This document shows positions 51,983 through 61,019 of a DNA stretch of 64,000 nucleotides, in pieces. The notes below the pieces were generated by a model. The model saw only the letters and a program-made list of their open reading frames with translations. It was not told where the DNA came from and did not search any database. The stretch covers positions 227,760 through 291,759 of the forward strand of contig JADFDS010000011.1 in NCBI GenBank assembly GCA_018262715.1, in the 5' to 3' direction. A program made the translations under genes and the position numbers. Each line of letters starts with the position of its first letter. Position 1 is the first letter of the stretch. The stretch is from Bacteroidota bacterium (GTDB taxonomy: Bacteria; Bacteroidota; Bacteroidia; Bacteroidales; VadinHA17).

Positions 51983-53520
51983 CTCCTGTCGTCAACGTCT
52001 TTGACAAAATTAACCGCAAGAGCCGCAATTATCATTGAGATCCCTCCGGTCACCAGGGCCAGCATCGTGTTGCCTGAGAAAAGGTGCTTGACCATGCTTC
52101 CGAGGATGCTGGCTGCAAGTATCTGCGGGATAACGATGAAGAAGTTGAAGATGCCCATATAGATGCCCATCTTGTTGTGAGGCAGTGATCCCGTCAGTAT
52201 GGCGTAAGGCATTGACAGGATACTTGCCCATGCCAGTCCGATGCCAAGCATCGGGAGGATCAGCATGCCGGGTGAATTGATCAGGCTGATTGACATCAGG
52301 CTCACCCCGCCCACCAGGAGGCAGATGGCATGAGTGACCCTGCGTGATGTGTATTTTGCCAGGACCGGGAGCAGGAAGGCAACCAGTGCTGCAAATCCGT
52401 TGTAAACCCCGAAGAGCACTCCCACCCAGTTGGCGCCTTCGTTATAGGCAAGGGAGGCGGTGTCACTCGTGCCGTATATTTTTGAGGTGACAGCCGATGT
52501 TGTGTAAATCCACAGGGAGAAGAGGGCAAACCATGTAAAGAACTGCACCACGGCAAGCTGCCCCATGGTGGCGGGCATATGCTTGAGGTCGGTGAGGATG
52601 CTGTTCAGCCCGTTGCTGCCCTTGCCGCCGGCCTTCAGGAATCCTGCAATTATCTGGAGCAATCCGAAGAGGGAGATACCTCCGGTAACAACGTAAAGTT
52701 CCTTCTCGAGGTTAACCTGCGAGAGGATGATGGTAAGCACCAGGCCTACGGAGAACCATATGATGCCGGGACGGTAAAAATTGATGTCCCTGACTGTTTC
52801 TGTCTGCCCTGACACGGTTTTCTCTGCGAGAGGCTCTCCCCTGGCTGTCTTTTCGCCTTTTTCAAACTCCTCGAGTTCGGCAGGTGAGTATTCTTTTGTA
52901 CGGATTATGGTCCAGAGTACTGCAAGGAGCAACACTGCAGAACCGATGTAGAATGAAAGTTTCAGGTTGAATGGTATCAGCTTGCCCTCGGCGGGAACCT
53001 CAGGTACATTGAACCAGTTGGCCAGTATCCAGGGCAGGAAGCTGCCTATTACGGCGCCAACGCCGATGAAGAAGCTCTGCATTGCGAACCCTGATGTTCG
53101 CTGTTCCGATGAGAGCATGTCACCCACGAATGCCCGGAACGGTTCCATGGAAATATTTATAGAGGCGTCCATGATCCACAGCATCACAGTGGCAAAAATC
53201 CAGGTGGGTGAGTTGGTGATGATGGCCAGTGCGAGAGAGGCAAGAATGGCACCGGTAAGGAAATAAGGACGACGGCGCCCGAGACGGTTCCAGGTACGGT
53301 CACTCATGTGACCCACAATTGGCTGTACCAGCAGTCCCGTTACGGGAGCCGCTATCCAGAGTATTGGTATATTGTCAATCTCCGCGCCCAGAGTCTGAAA
53401 AATACGACTGACGTTGCCGTTCTGAAGGGCGAAACCAAACTGGATACCCAGGAATCCGAAGCTCATGTTCCAAATCTGCCAGCCTGACAACCGTGGCTTG
53501 CGTCTGTAGATCACATTCAT
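51979..53520 (-). CDS. MFS maltose-type sugar transporter (GPH/SLC45-like)
   Basis: 513 residues with about twelve membrane helices. The start WQIWNMSFGFLGIQFGFALQN, VGHMSDRTWNRLGRRRPYFL (GPH-type A-motif) and FVGDMLSSEQRTSGFAMQ match sucrose/maltose symporters of the SLC45/GPH group. It should carry maltose or short maltodextrins from periplasm to cytoplasm. First gene of the minus-strand arm (MFS-pgmB-GH65-susA-GH13), with the operator-like box at 53653 upstream. Confidence 0.9.
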   Translation of the reverse strand: MNVIYRRKPRLSGWQIWNMSFGFLGIQFGFALQNGNVSRIFQTLGAEIDNIPILWIAAPVTGLLVQPIVGHMSDRTWNRLGRRRPYFLTGAILASLALAIITNSPTWIFATVMLWIMDASINISMEPFRAFVGDMLSSEQRTSGFAMQSFFIGVGAVIGSFLPWILANWFNVPEVPAEGKLIPFNLKLSFYIGSAVLLLAVLWTIIRTKEYSPAELEEFEKGEKTARGEPLAEKTVSGQTETVRDINFYRPGIIWFSVGLVLTIILSQVNLEKELYVVTGGISLFGLLQIIAGFLKAGGKGSNGLNSILTDLKHMPATMGQLAVVQFFTWFALFSLWIYTTSAVTSKIYGTSDTASLAYNEGANWVGVLFGVYNGFAALVAFLLPVLAKYTSRRVTHAICLLVGGVSLMSISLINSPGMLILPMLGIGLAWASILSMPYAILTGSLPHNKMGIYMGIFNFFIVIPQILAASILGSMVKHLFSGNTMLALVTGGISMIIAALAVNFVKDVDDRR

Positions 53521-53652
53521 AATAGTTTTGCTGTTAGTTTATTACCCTGTTCCGATAACCTATTCAAAATTAGTCGAAAATCCGGTTCGGCAATAGCTTC
53601 ATCGTGCTTCTAAACGCTGATTTTTCGGGCATTTGCGTTGGTTCAGTTATTT

Positions 53653-53665
53653 CAAACGTTTTCGG
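53653..53665. promoter_or_regulatory. Candidate LacI operator upstream of the MFS-pgmB-GH65 arm
   Basis: CAAACGTTTTCGG matches the box upstream of susC at 12 of 13 positions, and lies 133 bp before the MFS start codon, nearly the same distance as the other copy from susC (132 bp). Confidence 0.6.
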
Positions 53666-53799
53666 CCTGAGGCATAATTTTTACAGAGTCTGCTTATTTA
53701 GACGCGTTATAAATAATATATTTCACTGTTGCCTTCCCGAACCGCCAGTTGGCGGATACGGGATTGATCCGCCTCCTGTGTCAGCGTCTCAACTTGCTC

Positions 53800-53830
53800 T
53801 TGCTATTTGCCTCCTGCGTTCCTATCTTTG
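53800..53830 (+). promoter_or_regulatory. Bacteroidota-type promoter of the fumarase gene
   Basis: TTG at 53800-53802 and TATCTTTG at 53823-53830 are 20 bp apart, matching the -33/-7 consensus. The leader to the ATG at 53862 is about 25 nt. Confidence 0.6.
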
Positions 53831-53861
53831 ATAGAGTAAAGCCCTTAAAAACAAAACAGCC

Positions 53862-55472
53862 ATGGGAGATTTCAACTATGAAAAGCCATTCCAGCACAGC
53901 AGGGATGTGACAAAGTATCGCCGCATATCTGTTGATCATGTCAGGATGACCGAATGCTGCGGCAGGAAGATACTGCAGGTTCAGTCCGAAGCTCTCAGGA
54001 CACTGGCACGGCAGGCATTTGTCGATGTAAATTTTTACCTCCGTACGATGCACCTTGAAAAGCTCGCGATGATTCTTCGTGATCCGGAGGCCACGGACAA
54101 TGATCGCTTTGTTGCGTGGGTGATGCTTCGGAACTCGGTCATCTCGTCGGAAGGTAAGCTTCCGTGGTGCCAGGACACAGGTACAGCCATTGTGATGGCC
54201 TGGAAGGGAGAGGATGTGTATACGGGAATAGATGATGCACTCCATCTCAGCCGTGGCATATGGGAGACCTACAATGAAAAGAATCTGCGCTATTCACAGA
54301 TAGTTCCCTCTTCGATGTTCGCCGAGAAGAATACCGGAAGCAATCTCCCGGCACAGATTGACATCGCCTCGTGTCCGGGAGATGAGTATCGTTTCCTGTT
54401 CATCGCCAAAGGCGGTGGTTCTGCCAACAAGACCTTTTTATACCAGCAGTCGAAGTCGCTGCTGAACGAAGCTTCGCTCAGCAGGTTCATCCGGGAGAAG
54501 ATTGAGGATCTGGGCACCGCGGCCTGTCCGCCTTATCATCTTGCCATTGTCATCGGCGGCACCTCGGCCGAGATGACTCTCAAGACCGTGAAGCTGGCCT
54601 CTGCCGGTTACCTTGATGACCTGCCAACCTCGGGCAATTCTGCCGGCCGCGCATTCCGTGATTTGGAATGGGAGGAGAGGGTTGAGAAGATATGTCAGGA
54701 GTATGGTGTGGGTGCACAGTTTGGCGGAAAGTATTTTGTGCATGATGTCAGGGTAATCCGTCTGCCGCGTCATGCCGCATCATGCCCGGTTGGCATAGGA
54801 GTCAGTTGCAGCGCCGATCGCAATATCAAGGGGAAAATCACTGCCGAAGGCATCTTCATTGAGCAGCTCGAGACAGAACCCGGGAAATTCCTTCCGGAGA
54901 AGGCTCCGGAGCTTGACAAACCGGTGGTGATTAACCTTGAGCGCCCAATGAAGGAGATACTTGCCGAGCTGAGCAAATACCCGGTAAAGACGCGCCTTAG
55001 TCTCACCGGTACCCTGATTGTTGCACGCGACATGGCTCATGCGCGTATCAAACAGATGATCGATGAGGGCAAGCCGATGCCCGACTACTTCCAAAACCAC
55101 CCGGTATACTATGCCGGGCCGGCAAAGACGCCGGAGGGGATGGCCTCAGGCTCATTCGGACCCACGACGGCCGGCCGGATGGATCCGTATGTTGAACTCT
55201 TCCAGAGTCTCGGCGGATCAATGATCATGCTTGCCAAGGGGAACCGGTCGAAACAGGTGACCGATGCTTGCAAAAAGTACGGCGGCTTTTACCTTGGTTC
55301 TGTCGGAGGTCCGGCCGCAATTCTGGCTGCTGAAAACATAGTATCTGTTGAGGTGGTTGACTTCGAGGAGCTTGGCATGGAGGCTGTCCGGAAGATAGTA
55401 GTCAAAAATATGCCTGCTTTCATCCTGACGGATGATAAGGGGAATGATTTTTATTCGGGAATAAAACAATGA
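53862..55472 (+). CDS. Class I fumarate hydratase
   Basis: 536 residues, single-chain class I type. The Fe-S Cys positions are in [20 protein letters not shown], then [12 protein letters not shown] (two), and the C-terminal beta domain shows [42 protein letters not shown] and [15 protein letters not shown]. It hydrates fumarate to malate and its 4Fe-4S cluster is oxygen-sensitive, consistent with an anaerobe or microaerobe. Own promoter at 53800. Confidence 0.94.
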   Translation: MGDFNYEKPFQHSRDVTKYRRISVDHVRMTECCGRKILQVQSEALRTLARQAFVDVNFYLRTMHLEKLAMILRDPEATDNDRFVAWVMLRNSVISSEGKLPWCQDTGTAIVMAWKGEDVYTGIDDALHLSRGIWETYNEKNLRYSQIVPSSMFAEKNTGSNLPAQIDIASCPGDEYRFLFIAKGGGSANKTFLYQQSKSLLNEASLSRFIREKIEDLGTAACPPYHLAIVIGGTSAEMTLKTVKLASAGYLDDLPTSGNSAGRAFRDLEWEERVEKICQEYGVGAQFGGKYFVHDVRVIRLPRHAASCPVGIGVSCSADRNIKGKITAEGIFIEQLETEPGKFLPEKAPELDKPVVINLERPMKEILAELSKYPVKTRLSLTGTLIVARDMAHARIKQMIDEGKPMPDYFQNHPVYYAGPAKTPEGMASGSFGPTTAGRMDPYVELFQSLGGSMIMLAKGNRSKQVTDACKKYGGFYLGSVGGPAAILAAENIVSVEVVDFEELGMEAVRKIVVKNMPAFILTDDKGNDFYSGIKQ

Positions 55473-55545
55473 GGAATTGCGAATTGCGATTTGCGATTTG
55501 GGATTTGGGGTTGCGAATTGCGAGTTGGGAATTGCGACCTGCGAT
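55473..55545 (+). repeat. Degenerate tandem repeat of GAATTGC / GATTTGG units
   Basis: Directly after the fumarase stop the sequence is made of about ten imperfect 7-9-bp units such as GAATTGC, GATTTGC and GATTTGGG. It lies between two plus-strand genes and carries no hairpin or coding potential. Confidence 0.65.
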
Positions 55546-55682
55546 ATTGATCTCAACGTTTCCCGGATAAGTATATAAATAATACAAAAAAGCGCAAACA
55601 GGTTAAAAAACATTACTAAAACGCCCCGCAAACAACAAAAAACAATTACATTTGCTCCCTTTAACTCATATTTCATTAAATT

Positions 55683-57347
55683 ATGTGTGGTGTTGTTGGT
55701 GTTTTTGACCTGAAAATCAGGGCGGGGGAGCTTCGGCAGCAGGTTCTGGGGATGTCCGGTAAACTGAGGCATCGCGGCCCGGACTGGTCAGGTATCTATT
55801 GTGGAGAAAAGGCAATAATTGCCCATGAGCGACTTTCAATAGTTGATGTGCAGTCGGGCCGCCAGCCCCTGTACAGCCGGAACCGCAAGCTTATACTCGG
55901 AGTAAACGGTGAAATCTATAATCACCGGGAGATCCGGGAGCGATACAGGGACAGTTATGATTTTACAACGAAGTCAGACTGCGAGGTGATTCTCGCACTC
56001 TACGCTGACAGGGGCTGTGATTTCCTGGATGAACTTAACGGAATCTTCGCATTTGTGCTATATGACGAGGAGAATGACTGTTACCTGGCAGCCCGTGACC
56101 ATATTGGCATCATCCCGTTCTATATGGGATGGGACATGTACGGCAACCTGTATTTCGCTTCTGAGTTAAAGGCGCTGGAGGGCGTCTGCAAGAAGATAGA
56201 GACTTTCCCGCCGGGCCATTACCTGTACAGCAGGGATGGCGTCATGAAAAAATGGTATAATCGTGACTGGACCTCCTATGATAAAGTGGAAGAGAACAGC
56301 ACTGACATCGTCGCCCTTCGCGAGGCGCTTGAAAAAGCTGTTCACCGCCAGCTGATGTCGGATGTACCGTATGGTGTGCTGCTGTCGGGCGGGCTTGACA
56401 GTTCAGTTATATCCGCTATCGCGAAGAAGTATGCCGCACGGCGCATTGAAACAGATGACCAGGCTGATGCATGGTGGCCGCAATTACACTCCTTCGCCAT
56501 CGGTCTGGAGGGATCGCCGGACCTGGCAGCGGCACGAAAAGTGGCTGACCATATCGGTACGGTTCACCATGAGATACATATAACGGTCCAGGAGGGCCTG
56601 GATGCGGTCCGCGACGTCATATATTACCTTGAGACATATGACGTAACAACCGTCAGGGCCTCAACTCCCATGTACCTCATGGCCAGGGTGATAAAATCCA
56701 TGGGAGTAAAGATGGTTCTCTCCGGGGAAGGGGCCGATGAGGTCTTCGGCGGGTACCTTTATTTTCACCGGGCGCCGGGCCCGCGCGAGTTCCATGAGGA
56801 GACAGTGCGCAAGCTCTCCAGGCTCCATCTCTATGACTGCCTTCGTGCAAACAAGTCGCTTGCTGCCTGGGGAGTGGAGGGGAGAGTGCCATTCCTCGAC
56901 AAGGAGTTTCTTGACGTGGCTATGAGGCTTAATCCGGCCGACAAGATGGCAGGTAACGGCAGGATGGAAAAATGGATTCTGAGAAAGGCTTTTGAGGATT
57001 ACCTGCCGGATGATATTGTGTGGCGTCAGAAGGAGCAGTTCTCTGACGGGGTAGGGTACAACTGGATTGATACCCTGAAACAGCTGACCTCCGAAAAGGT
57101 CACCGATGAGATGATGTCAACAGCCCGTTACCGGTTCCCCCTGAACACGCCAATGACCAGGGAGGAGTACTTCTACCGGTCGATTTTCACTGAGCATTTC
57201 CCGTCTGAAACGGCTGCCCTGACAGTGCCATCTGTGCCCTCGGTGGCATGCAGCACGGCAGAGGCGCTGGCATGGGACGAGGCATTCCGCAACCAGAACG
57301 AACCCTCGGGCCGTGCGGTGCGCAACGTGCATATCAAATCGTGGTAA
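55683..57347 (+). CDS. asnB: Asparagine synthetase B (glutamine-hydrolysing)
   Basis: 554 residues. After Met removal, Cys2 of MCGVVGVFD is the glutaminase nucleophile; HRGPDWSG, HERLSIVDVQSG and VNGEIYNH follow. The synthetase half has the PP-loop LLSGGLDSSVISA and GEGADEVFGGYLYFHRAPG. It makes asparagine from aspartate, glutamine and ATP. TACATTTG at 55647-55654 may be its -7 box. It converges with the peroxiredoxin gene. Confidence 0.95.
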   Translation: MCGVVGVFDLKIRAGELRQQVLGMSGKLRHRGPDWSGIYCGEKAIIAHERLSIVDVQSGRQPLYSRNRKLILGVNGEIYNHREIRERYRDSYDFTTKSDCEVILALYADRGCDFLDELNGIFAFVLYDEENDCYLAARDHIGIIPFYMGWDMYGNLYFASELKALEGVCKKIETFPPGHYLYSRDGVMKKWYNRDWTSYDKVEENSTDIVALREALEKAVHRQLMSDVPYGVLLSGGLDSSVISAIAKKYAARRIETDDQADAWWPQLHSFAIGLEGSPDLAAARKVADHIGTVHHEIHITVQEGLDAVRDVIYYLETYDVTTVRASTPMYLMARVIKSMGVKMVLSGEGADEVFGGYLYFHRAPGPREFHEETVRKLSRLHLYDCLRANKSLAAWGVEGRVPFLDKEFLDVAMRLNPADKMAGNGRMEKWILRKAFEDYLPDDIVWRQKEQFSDGVGYNWIDTLKQLTSEKVTDEMMSTARYRFPLNTPMTREEYFYRSIFTEHFPSETAALTVPSVPSVACSTAEALAWDEAFRNQNEPSGRAVRNVHIKSW

Positions 57348-57426
57348 CCATCTCCCGTACAGAAATCCCTGTAAACCAGAACGTAACGGCAGGTTTTAGA
57401 CCTGCCGCCACGTGGTCAAAACATAA

Positions 57427-58131
57427 TTATTTCTTCAATATGGTGTCCAGGATCTTTTGTTTGTCAAGTTTCTTGGTGCAGAAGAACCAGTCGTAGCACT
57501 TCATCTCCTCCTTGCTCTCCATGCGCTCTTTGGCAACGCCGCATGAACCGGCTGTGGGAACGATGACATCATCACCCGGCTGCCAGTCGGCGGGCAGAGC
57601 CACTGAGAACGCGTCTGCAGTCTGCAGGCCCAGGACCACCCTGTATATCTCCTCGAAATTGCGGCCGAGGCTCAGGGGATAGTAAAGAATGGTGCGGATA
57701 ACACCCTTGGGATCAATGAAGAAAACGGCGCGGACAGCCTTGGTGCTGCTCTCGCCCGGCATCATCATCCCGTATTTCTGGGCAACTGACATTGTAATAT
57801 CCTCGATAAGCGGGAATTTCACCTCCACATCCTTCATACCCTTGTACTCAATCTTCTCCTTGATTGTGCGGAGCCATGCAATATGGCTGTAAAGACCGTC
57901 AACAGACAGACCCACCAGCTTCGTGTTTGCCTTTTCGAACTTTGCTGCCATGGAGGCAAAGGTCATGAACTCCGAGGTACACACCGGTGTAAAGTCAGCC
58001 GGATGGCTGAAGAGGATCACCCAGCTGCCGGAATAGTCAGAAGGGAAATTGATCTCACCCTGTGTGGTTACTGCCTTGAATTCAGGAGCCTTGTCGCCAA
58101 TACGCGGCATTGAATAAATTTTTTCTTCCAT
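57427..58131 (-). CDS. Peroxiredoxin of the Prx6/1-Cys-like (archaeal-type) group
   Basis: 234 residues. The peroxidatic Cys is residue 51 in SHPADFTPVCTSEF. The long C-terminal extension contains two further cysteine sites, TAGSCGVAKERM and MKCYDWFFCTK, as in archaeal-type Prx6 enzymes that use extra cysteines to resolve. It reduces peroxides. It lies 41 bp downstream of the ferritin-like gene on the same strand, within the oxidative-stress group. Confidence 0.93.
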   Translation of the reverse strand: MEEKIYSMPRIGDKAPEFKAVTTQGEINFPSDYSGSWVILFSHPADFTPVCTSEFMTFASMAAKFEKANTKLVGLSVDGLYSHIAWLRTIKEKIEYKGMKDVEVKFPLIEDITMSVAQKYGMMMPGESSTKAVRAVFFIDPKGVIRTILYYPLSLGRNFEEIYRVVLGLQTADAFSVALPADWQPGDDVIVPTAGSCGVAKERMESKEEMKCYDWFFCTKKLDKQKILDTILKK

Positions 58132-58172
58132 AATAAATTGATGTTTAGTTAATTAATTGTTATTGATAATTT

Positions 58173-58673
58173 TTATTTTCTTCTCTCAATCATCAGATCA
58201 AAGTCCTCCTTCAGTGCAACGAGGTCCTCTTCATGTTCAACCTCATCGGTGAGGATCTGAAGGATGATGTTGTAGGTTATCGGGTCTGCCTCCCTGGTAA
58301 GAGCAAGGAGCTTGTTATAAACCCTGATAGCGCACTGTTCTCCCTTGATGTTCTGGTCGAGTACCACTGATACGAAGGGGTCTTCCGGGGCGTCATAGCC
58401 GCAATTTGTGATTTTAGTCCACTCGTTGGGTGAAAGCACCGGTGTGCCGCCAAGCTGAATGATCCTGCCAACTAGCAGCTGTGCGTGTGTAAGCTCCTCC
58501 GTTGCGTGAAGCTCAAGCTCAGCTATTACCGCATCTTTCATTGGTCCCTTGACAACCTTTGCGCCGATCCAGTACTGGTAGTAGGCCAGCCACTCGTCAG
58601 CCAGGGCTTTGTTGAGTAGAGTAAGAAGCTCCTCAACGTCCATCCTTACGATTGATCTTCCGATTTCTGCCAT
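58173..58673 (-). CDS. Dps-like (DPSL/thioferritin-type) ferritin
   Basis: 166 residues, ferritin-like four-helix bundle with diiron ligands in LADEWLAYYQYW, LELHATEELTHA, NIKGEQCAIRVYN and ILTDEVEHEEDL. Two cysteines, in ITNCGYDAP and GEQCAI, match the pair that marks the DPSL (thioferritin) subgroup. Those proteins use hydrogen peroxide to oxidise and store iron and so protect DNA. A 14-bp palindrome lies 12 bp upstream. Confidence 0.88.
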   Translation of the reverse strand: MAEIGRSIVRMDVEELLTLLNKALADEWLAYYQYWIGAKVVKGPMKDAVIAELELHATEELTHAQLLVGRIIQLGGTPVLSPNEWTKITNCGYDAPEDPFVSVVLDQNIKGEQCAIRVYNKLLALTREADPITYNIILQILTDEVEHEEDLVALKEDFDLMIERRK

Positions 58674-58685
58674 AATTCTTTGAAA

Positions 58686-58699
58686 TTTAAACGTTTAAA
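58686..58699. promoter_or_regulatory. Palindrome upstream of the Dps-like gene
   Basis: TTTAAACGTTTAAA is a perfect 14-bp palindrome 12 bp before the start codon. AT-rich and close to the start, it could be an operator; its core AAACGTTT also occurs in the LacI-like boxes, but the arms differ. Confidence 0.35.
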
Positions 58700-58720
58700 A
58701 GTTAATGTATTTTCATTGTG

Positions 58721-60193
58721 TCATTTAGCCCGGGGAAACTTGATGCCGAGACCTTTGGCCACCAGCTGTGCCAGTTCCTTGTCGGCCTTATGAAAGTGCT
58801 CAAGCTGCCGCATTAGTATTTCCTTCTTCTTCGGACCGGAAACCCCCTTGAGGGCGCAGACCAGGTTCCCAACGGTGTTGGCTCTCTCCTGGTCGGTCAT
58901 CACCTTCCTGAAGAGTGCGCCTGCCTGAGAGTAGTGGTCGTTGTCATTTTTATTGCGGTCGAAGTAGTCGGCCACATCAGAATCAAGAGCCATGGCAGCT
59001 TCCCTGTAATTCTTGTCAGCCTCGATGTTGTCAAAGCTGTTGGGGAAGTAGTTGGGGCCGGATCCCTGGTTGCCGTCAACCGTCATGTGCCCGTCGCGCT
59101 GATGATGGCTTACGGGCGCTATCGGTCTGTTGACCGGGATCTGCTGGTAGTTGGCTCCGAGCCTGTAGCGGTGGGCATCGGGGTATGCGAAGATACGTCC
59201 CTGGAGCATCTTGTCAGGCGAGAGGCCTATTCCGTCGACTGTATGCGCAGGGGCGAAGGCTGCCTGTTCCACATCGGCGAAGTAGTTTTCAGGTATCTCA
59301 TTCAGTTCCATGACGCCTGCCTCGATCAGCGGAAACTCCTTGTGCGGCCATACCTTGGTCACGTCAAACGGGTTCCACTTGAACTTCTTCGCCTGTGCGT
59401 CAGTCATCACCTGGATCTTCAGAGTCCATTTCGGATAGTCTTTGCCGGCGATTGCATTTACAAGGTCCCTCTGCGAGTAGTCGGGATCTTTGCCCTTAAT
59501 CTCCTCTGCCTGCTGGCGGGTGAGGGTTTTGTTGCCCTGCTGTGTCTTGAAGTGGAATTTGACCCAGACCCTTTCATTCTTTTTATTATACATTGAGAAT
59601 GTATGGCTGCCATAGCCGTTCATGAACCTGTAGCCGTCAGGAGTGCCCCTGTCACTGAAGAGGGTCATTAACTGGTGCAGACTTTCGGGGTTGAGGCTCC
59701 AGAAGTCCCACTGCATTGTGTCGCTCTTCAGGTTGGTTTTCGGGTCACGTTTCTGGGTGTGAATGAAGTCGGGGAACTTCTTTGCATCCTTGATGAAGAA
59801 GACCGGTGTGTTGTTGCCCACGAGGTCCCAGTTGCCCTCTTCGGTGTAGAACTTGACGGCGAAACCCCTGGGGTCGCGTTCGGTGTCGGCACTGCCCTTC
59901 TCACCGCCTACTGTCGAGAAGCGGACGAAGACGCGGCATTTATTGCCCACCTTGCTGAACAGTCTGGCGCGGGTGTATTTCGTTATGTCACCCGTTACGG
60001 TGAAAGTGCCGAAAGCACCTGTACCCTTGGCATGCACAACCCTCTCGGGTATGCGCTCACGATTGAAGTGAGCCAGTTTCTCGTGGAGATAATAATCCTG
60101 GAGAAGGACCGGTCCCCTCGGACCTGCGGTCATGCTGTCTTCGTTCTCGAAGTACGGCCTGCCGGCTGCTGTTGTAAGCTTCTTCTTTTTCAT
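58721..60193 (-). CDS. katA: Monofunctional haem catalase (clade 3 type, small subunit)
   Basis: 490 residues. The distal His is in IPERVVHAKGTGAFG, the distal Asn in DLVGNNTPVFFIKD, and the proximal Tyr in GRIFAYPDAHRYRLG. GPRGPVLLQDYYLHEKLAHF at the start and the length fit small-subunit catalases. It removes hydrogen peroxide. It is 14 bp after the DUF454 gene and so in the perR operon. Confidence 0.96.
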   Translation of the reverse strand: MKKKKLTTAAGRPYFENEDSMTAGPRGPVLLQDYYLHEKLAHFNRERIPERVVHAKGTGAFGTFTVTGDITKYTRARLFSKVGNKCRVFVRFSTVGGEKGSADTERDPRGFAVKFYTEEGNWDLVGNNTPVFFIKDAKKFPDFIHTQKRDPKTNLKSDTMQWDFWSLNPESLHQLMTLFSDRGTPDGYRFMNGYGSHTFSMYNKKNERVWVKFHFKTQQGNKTLTRQQAEEIKGKDPDYSQRDLVNAIAGKDYPKWTLKIQVMTDAQAKKFKWNPFDVTKVWPHKEFPLIEAGVMELNEIPENYFADVEQAAFAPAHTVDGIGLSPDKMLQGRIFAYPDAHRYRLGANYQQIPVNRPIAPVSHHQRDGHMTVDGNQGSGPNYFPNSFDNIEADKNYREAAMALDSDVADYFDRNKNDNDHYSQAGALFRKVMTDQERANTVGNLVCALKGVSGPKKKEILMRQLEHFHKADKELAQLVAKGLGIKFPRAK

Positions 60194-60207
60194 ATTTGCG
60201 GAGGTTT

Positions 60208-60582
60208 TTAATGATTGCTGTCTGCCTTATTATTTCTCTGGCTGAAAAAATACCTTATCTTGAAGATTGTTCCTGTTACTCCGACCGCAATCAGCGCTGT
60301 TTTCAGCCATATGTTGCTTACCCAGAGGAAGAAGGTAAGAAGGATCATTGTCCACATGATGGCCATCGCCCATATGCCGGCCTTCTTCTGTGCCCGTGGA
60401 GTAACGTAGGCCGATGTGATCCTGCCGTTGACAACCCTGCGGTAGAGTTCAGGGGAGCTCTTGACGTAGAGGCCTGCCGAGAGGAGCACGAAAGGGGTTG
60501 TGGGCAGCACGGGGATGAAAATCCCGATGATACCCAGTGCCAGTGATACTGTCCCGGCTGATATGAGCAGGAGCCTTATCAT
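60208..60582 (-). CDS. DUF454 (YbaN-type) inner-membrane protein
   Basis: 124 residues with three to four membrane segments (LLISAGTVSLALGIIGIFIPV, TPFVLLSAGLYVKSSPEL, AGIWAMAIMWTMILLTFFLWV). The LPTTPFVLLSA and SPELYRRVVN motifs mark DUF454. Function unknown. Its ATG overlaps the perR stop (ATGA), so it is coupled to the peroxide regulator. Confidence 0.88.
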   Translation of the reverse strand: MIRLLLISAGTVSLALGIIGIFIPVLPTTPFVLLSAGLYVKSSPELYRRVVNGRITSAYVTPRAQKKAGIWAMAIMWTMILLTFFLWVSNIWLKTALIAVGVTGTIFKIRYFFSQRNNKADSNH

Positions 60583-61019
60583 CTCTTCCTGATCGTCTCC
60601 CTGTTATCAGTGTATTTTCCGACGATCTGCAGCTTGATATCCTCAATCCTGAAACCGGGAATACGATGGATTTCAAAATAATCATAGAGCATTTTCGTCA
60701 GCCCGGCGTCATAGTAATCCTCTATGCGGTCACAGTGGGTGCAGTAAATATGGTGATGCCTGTCGTCAACAGCATCATACCTGAGAAGGCCGCTGTCAGT
60801 CTTGACCCTCCTGAGGATGGCTTTTTCAGCCAGTGTCTCAAGAGTTTTATAGATGGTACCCAGTGCTATTTCAGGGTGTTTTTTCCTGATATACTGACTG
60901 ACCTCCTCGGCGGTGGGATGGTCATGAAGCACATCTACTGCCTCATAAACAGCGAGTCTCTGGGGTGTTACCCTCAGCCCGCTCTCCCTGAGCCTGGTTC
61001 CGTAGTCTTCAATTTTCAT
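60579..61019 (-). CDS. perR: PerR-type Fur-family peroxide regulator
   Basis: 146 residues from MKIEDYGTRLRESG (61019); the track's start at 61253 runs through the promoter and is rejected. The winged helix reads LRVTPQRLAVYEAVDVLHDHP and ALGTIYKTLETLAEKAI. The regulatory-metal ligands HDHP, YDAVDDRHHHI and EDYYD align with PerR. A CTHC pair for structural zinc is present, but the second CxxC near the C-terminus is missing. It should repress this operon (perR-DUF454-katA) through the Per box at 61024 and respond to hydrogen peroxide. Confidence 0.9.
   Translation of the reverse strand: MKIEDYGTRLRESGLRVTPQRLAVYEAVDVLHDHPTAEEVSQYIRKKHPEIALGTIYKTLETLAEKAILRRVKTDSGLLRYDAVDDRHHHIYCTHCDRIEDYYDAGLTKMLYDYFEIHRIPGFRIEDIKLQIVGKYTDNRETIRKR

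Larger units (their letters stand above)
53521..53861. other. Divergent regulatory region between MFS transporter and fumarase genes
   Basis: 341 bp without a gene. It holds the LacI-like box (53653-53665), a short inverted repeat CCGCCAGTTGGCGG near 53743 followed by GATACGGGATTGATCCGCC, and the fumarase promoter (53800-53830). The short repeats are typical of dispersed intergenic repeats in this phylum. Confidence 0.6.

Noticed and set aside
58686-58699. TTTAAACGTTTAAA as a third operator for the starch-locus LacI
   Set aside because: Only the 8-bp core matches, the flanking CGG is absent, and the gene is a Dps-like ferritin unrelated to sugar use.
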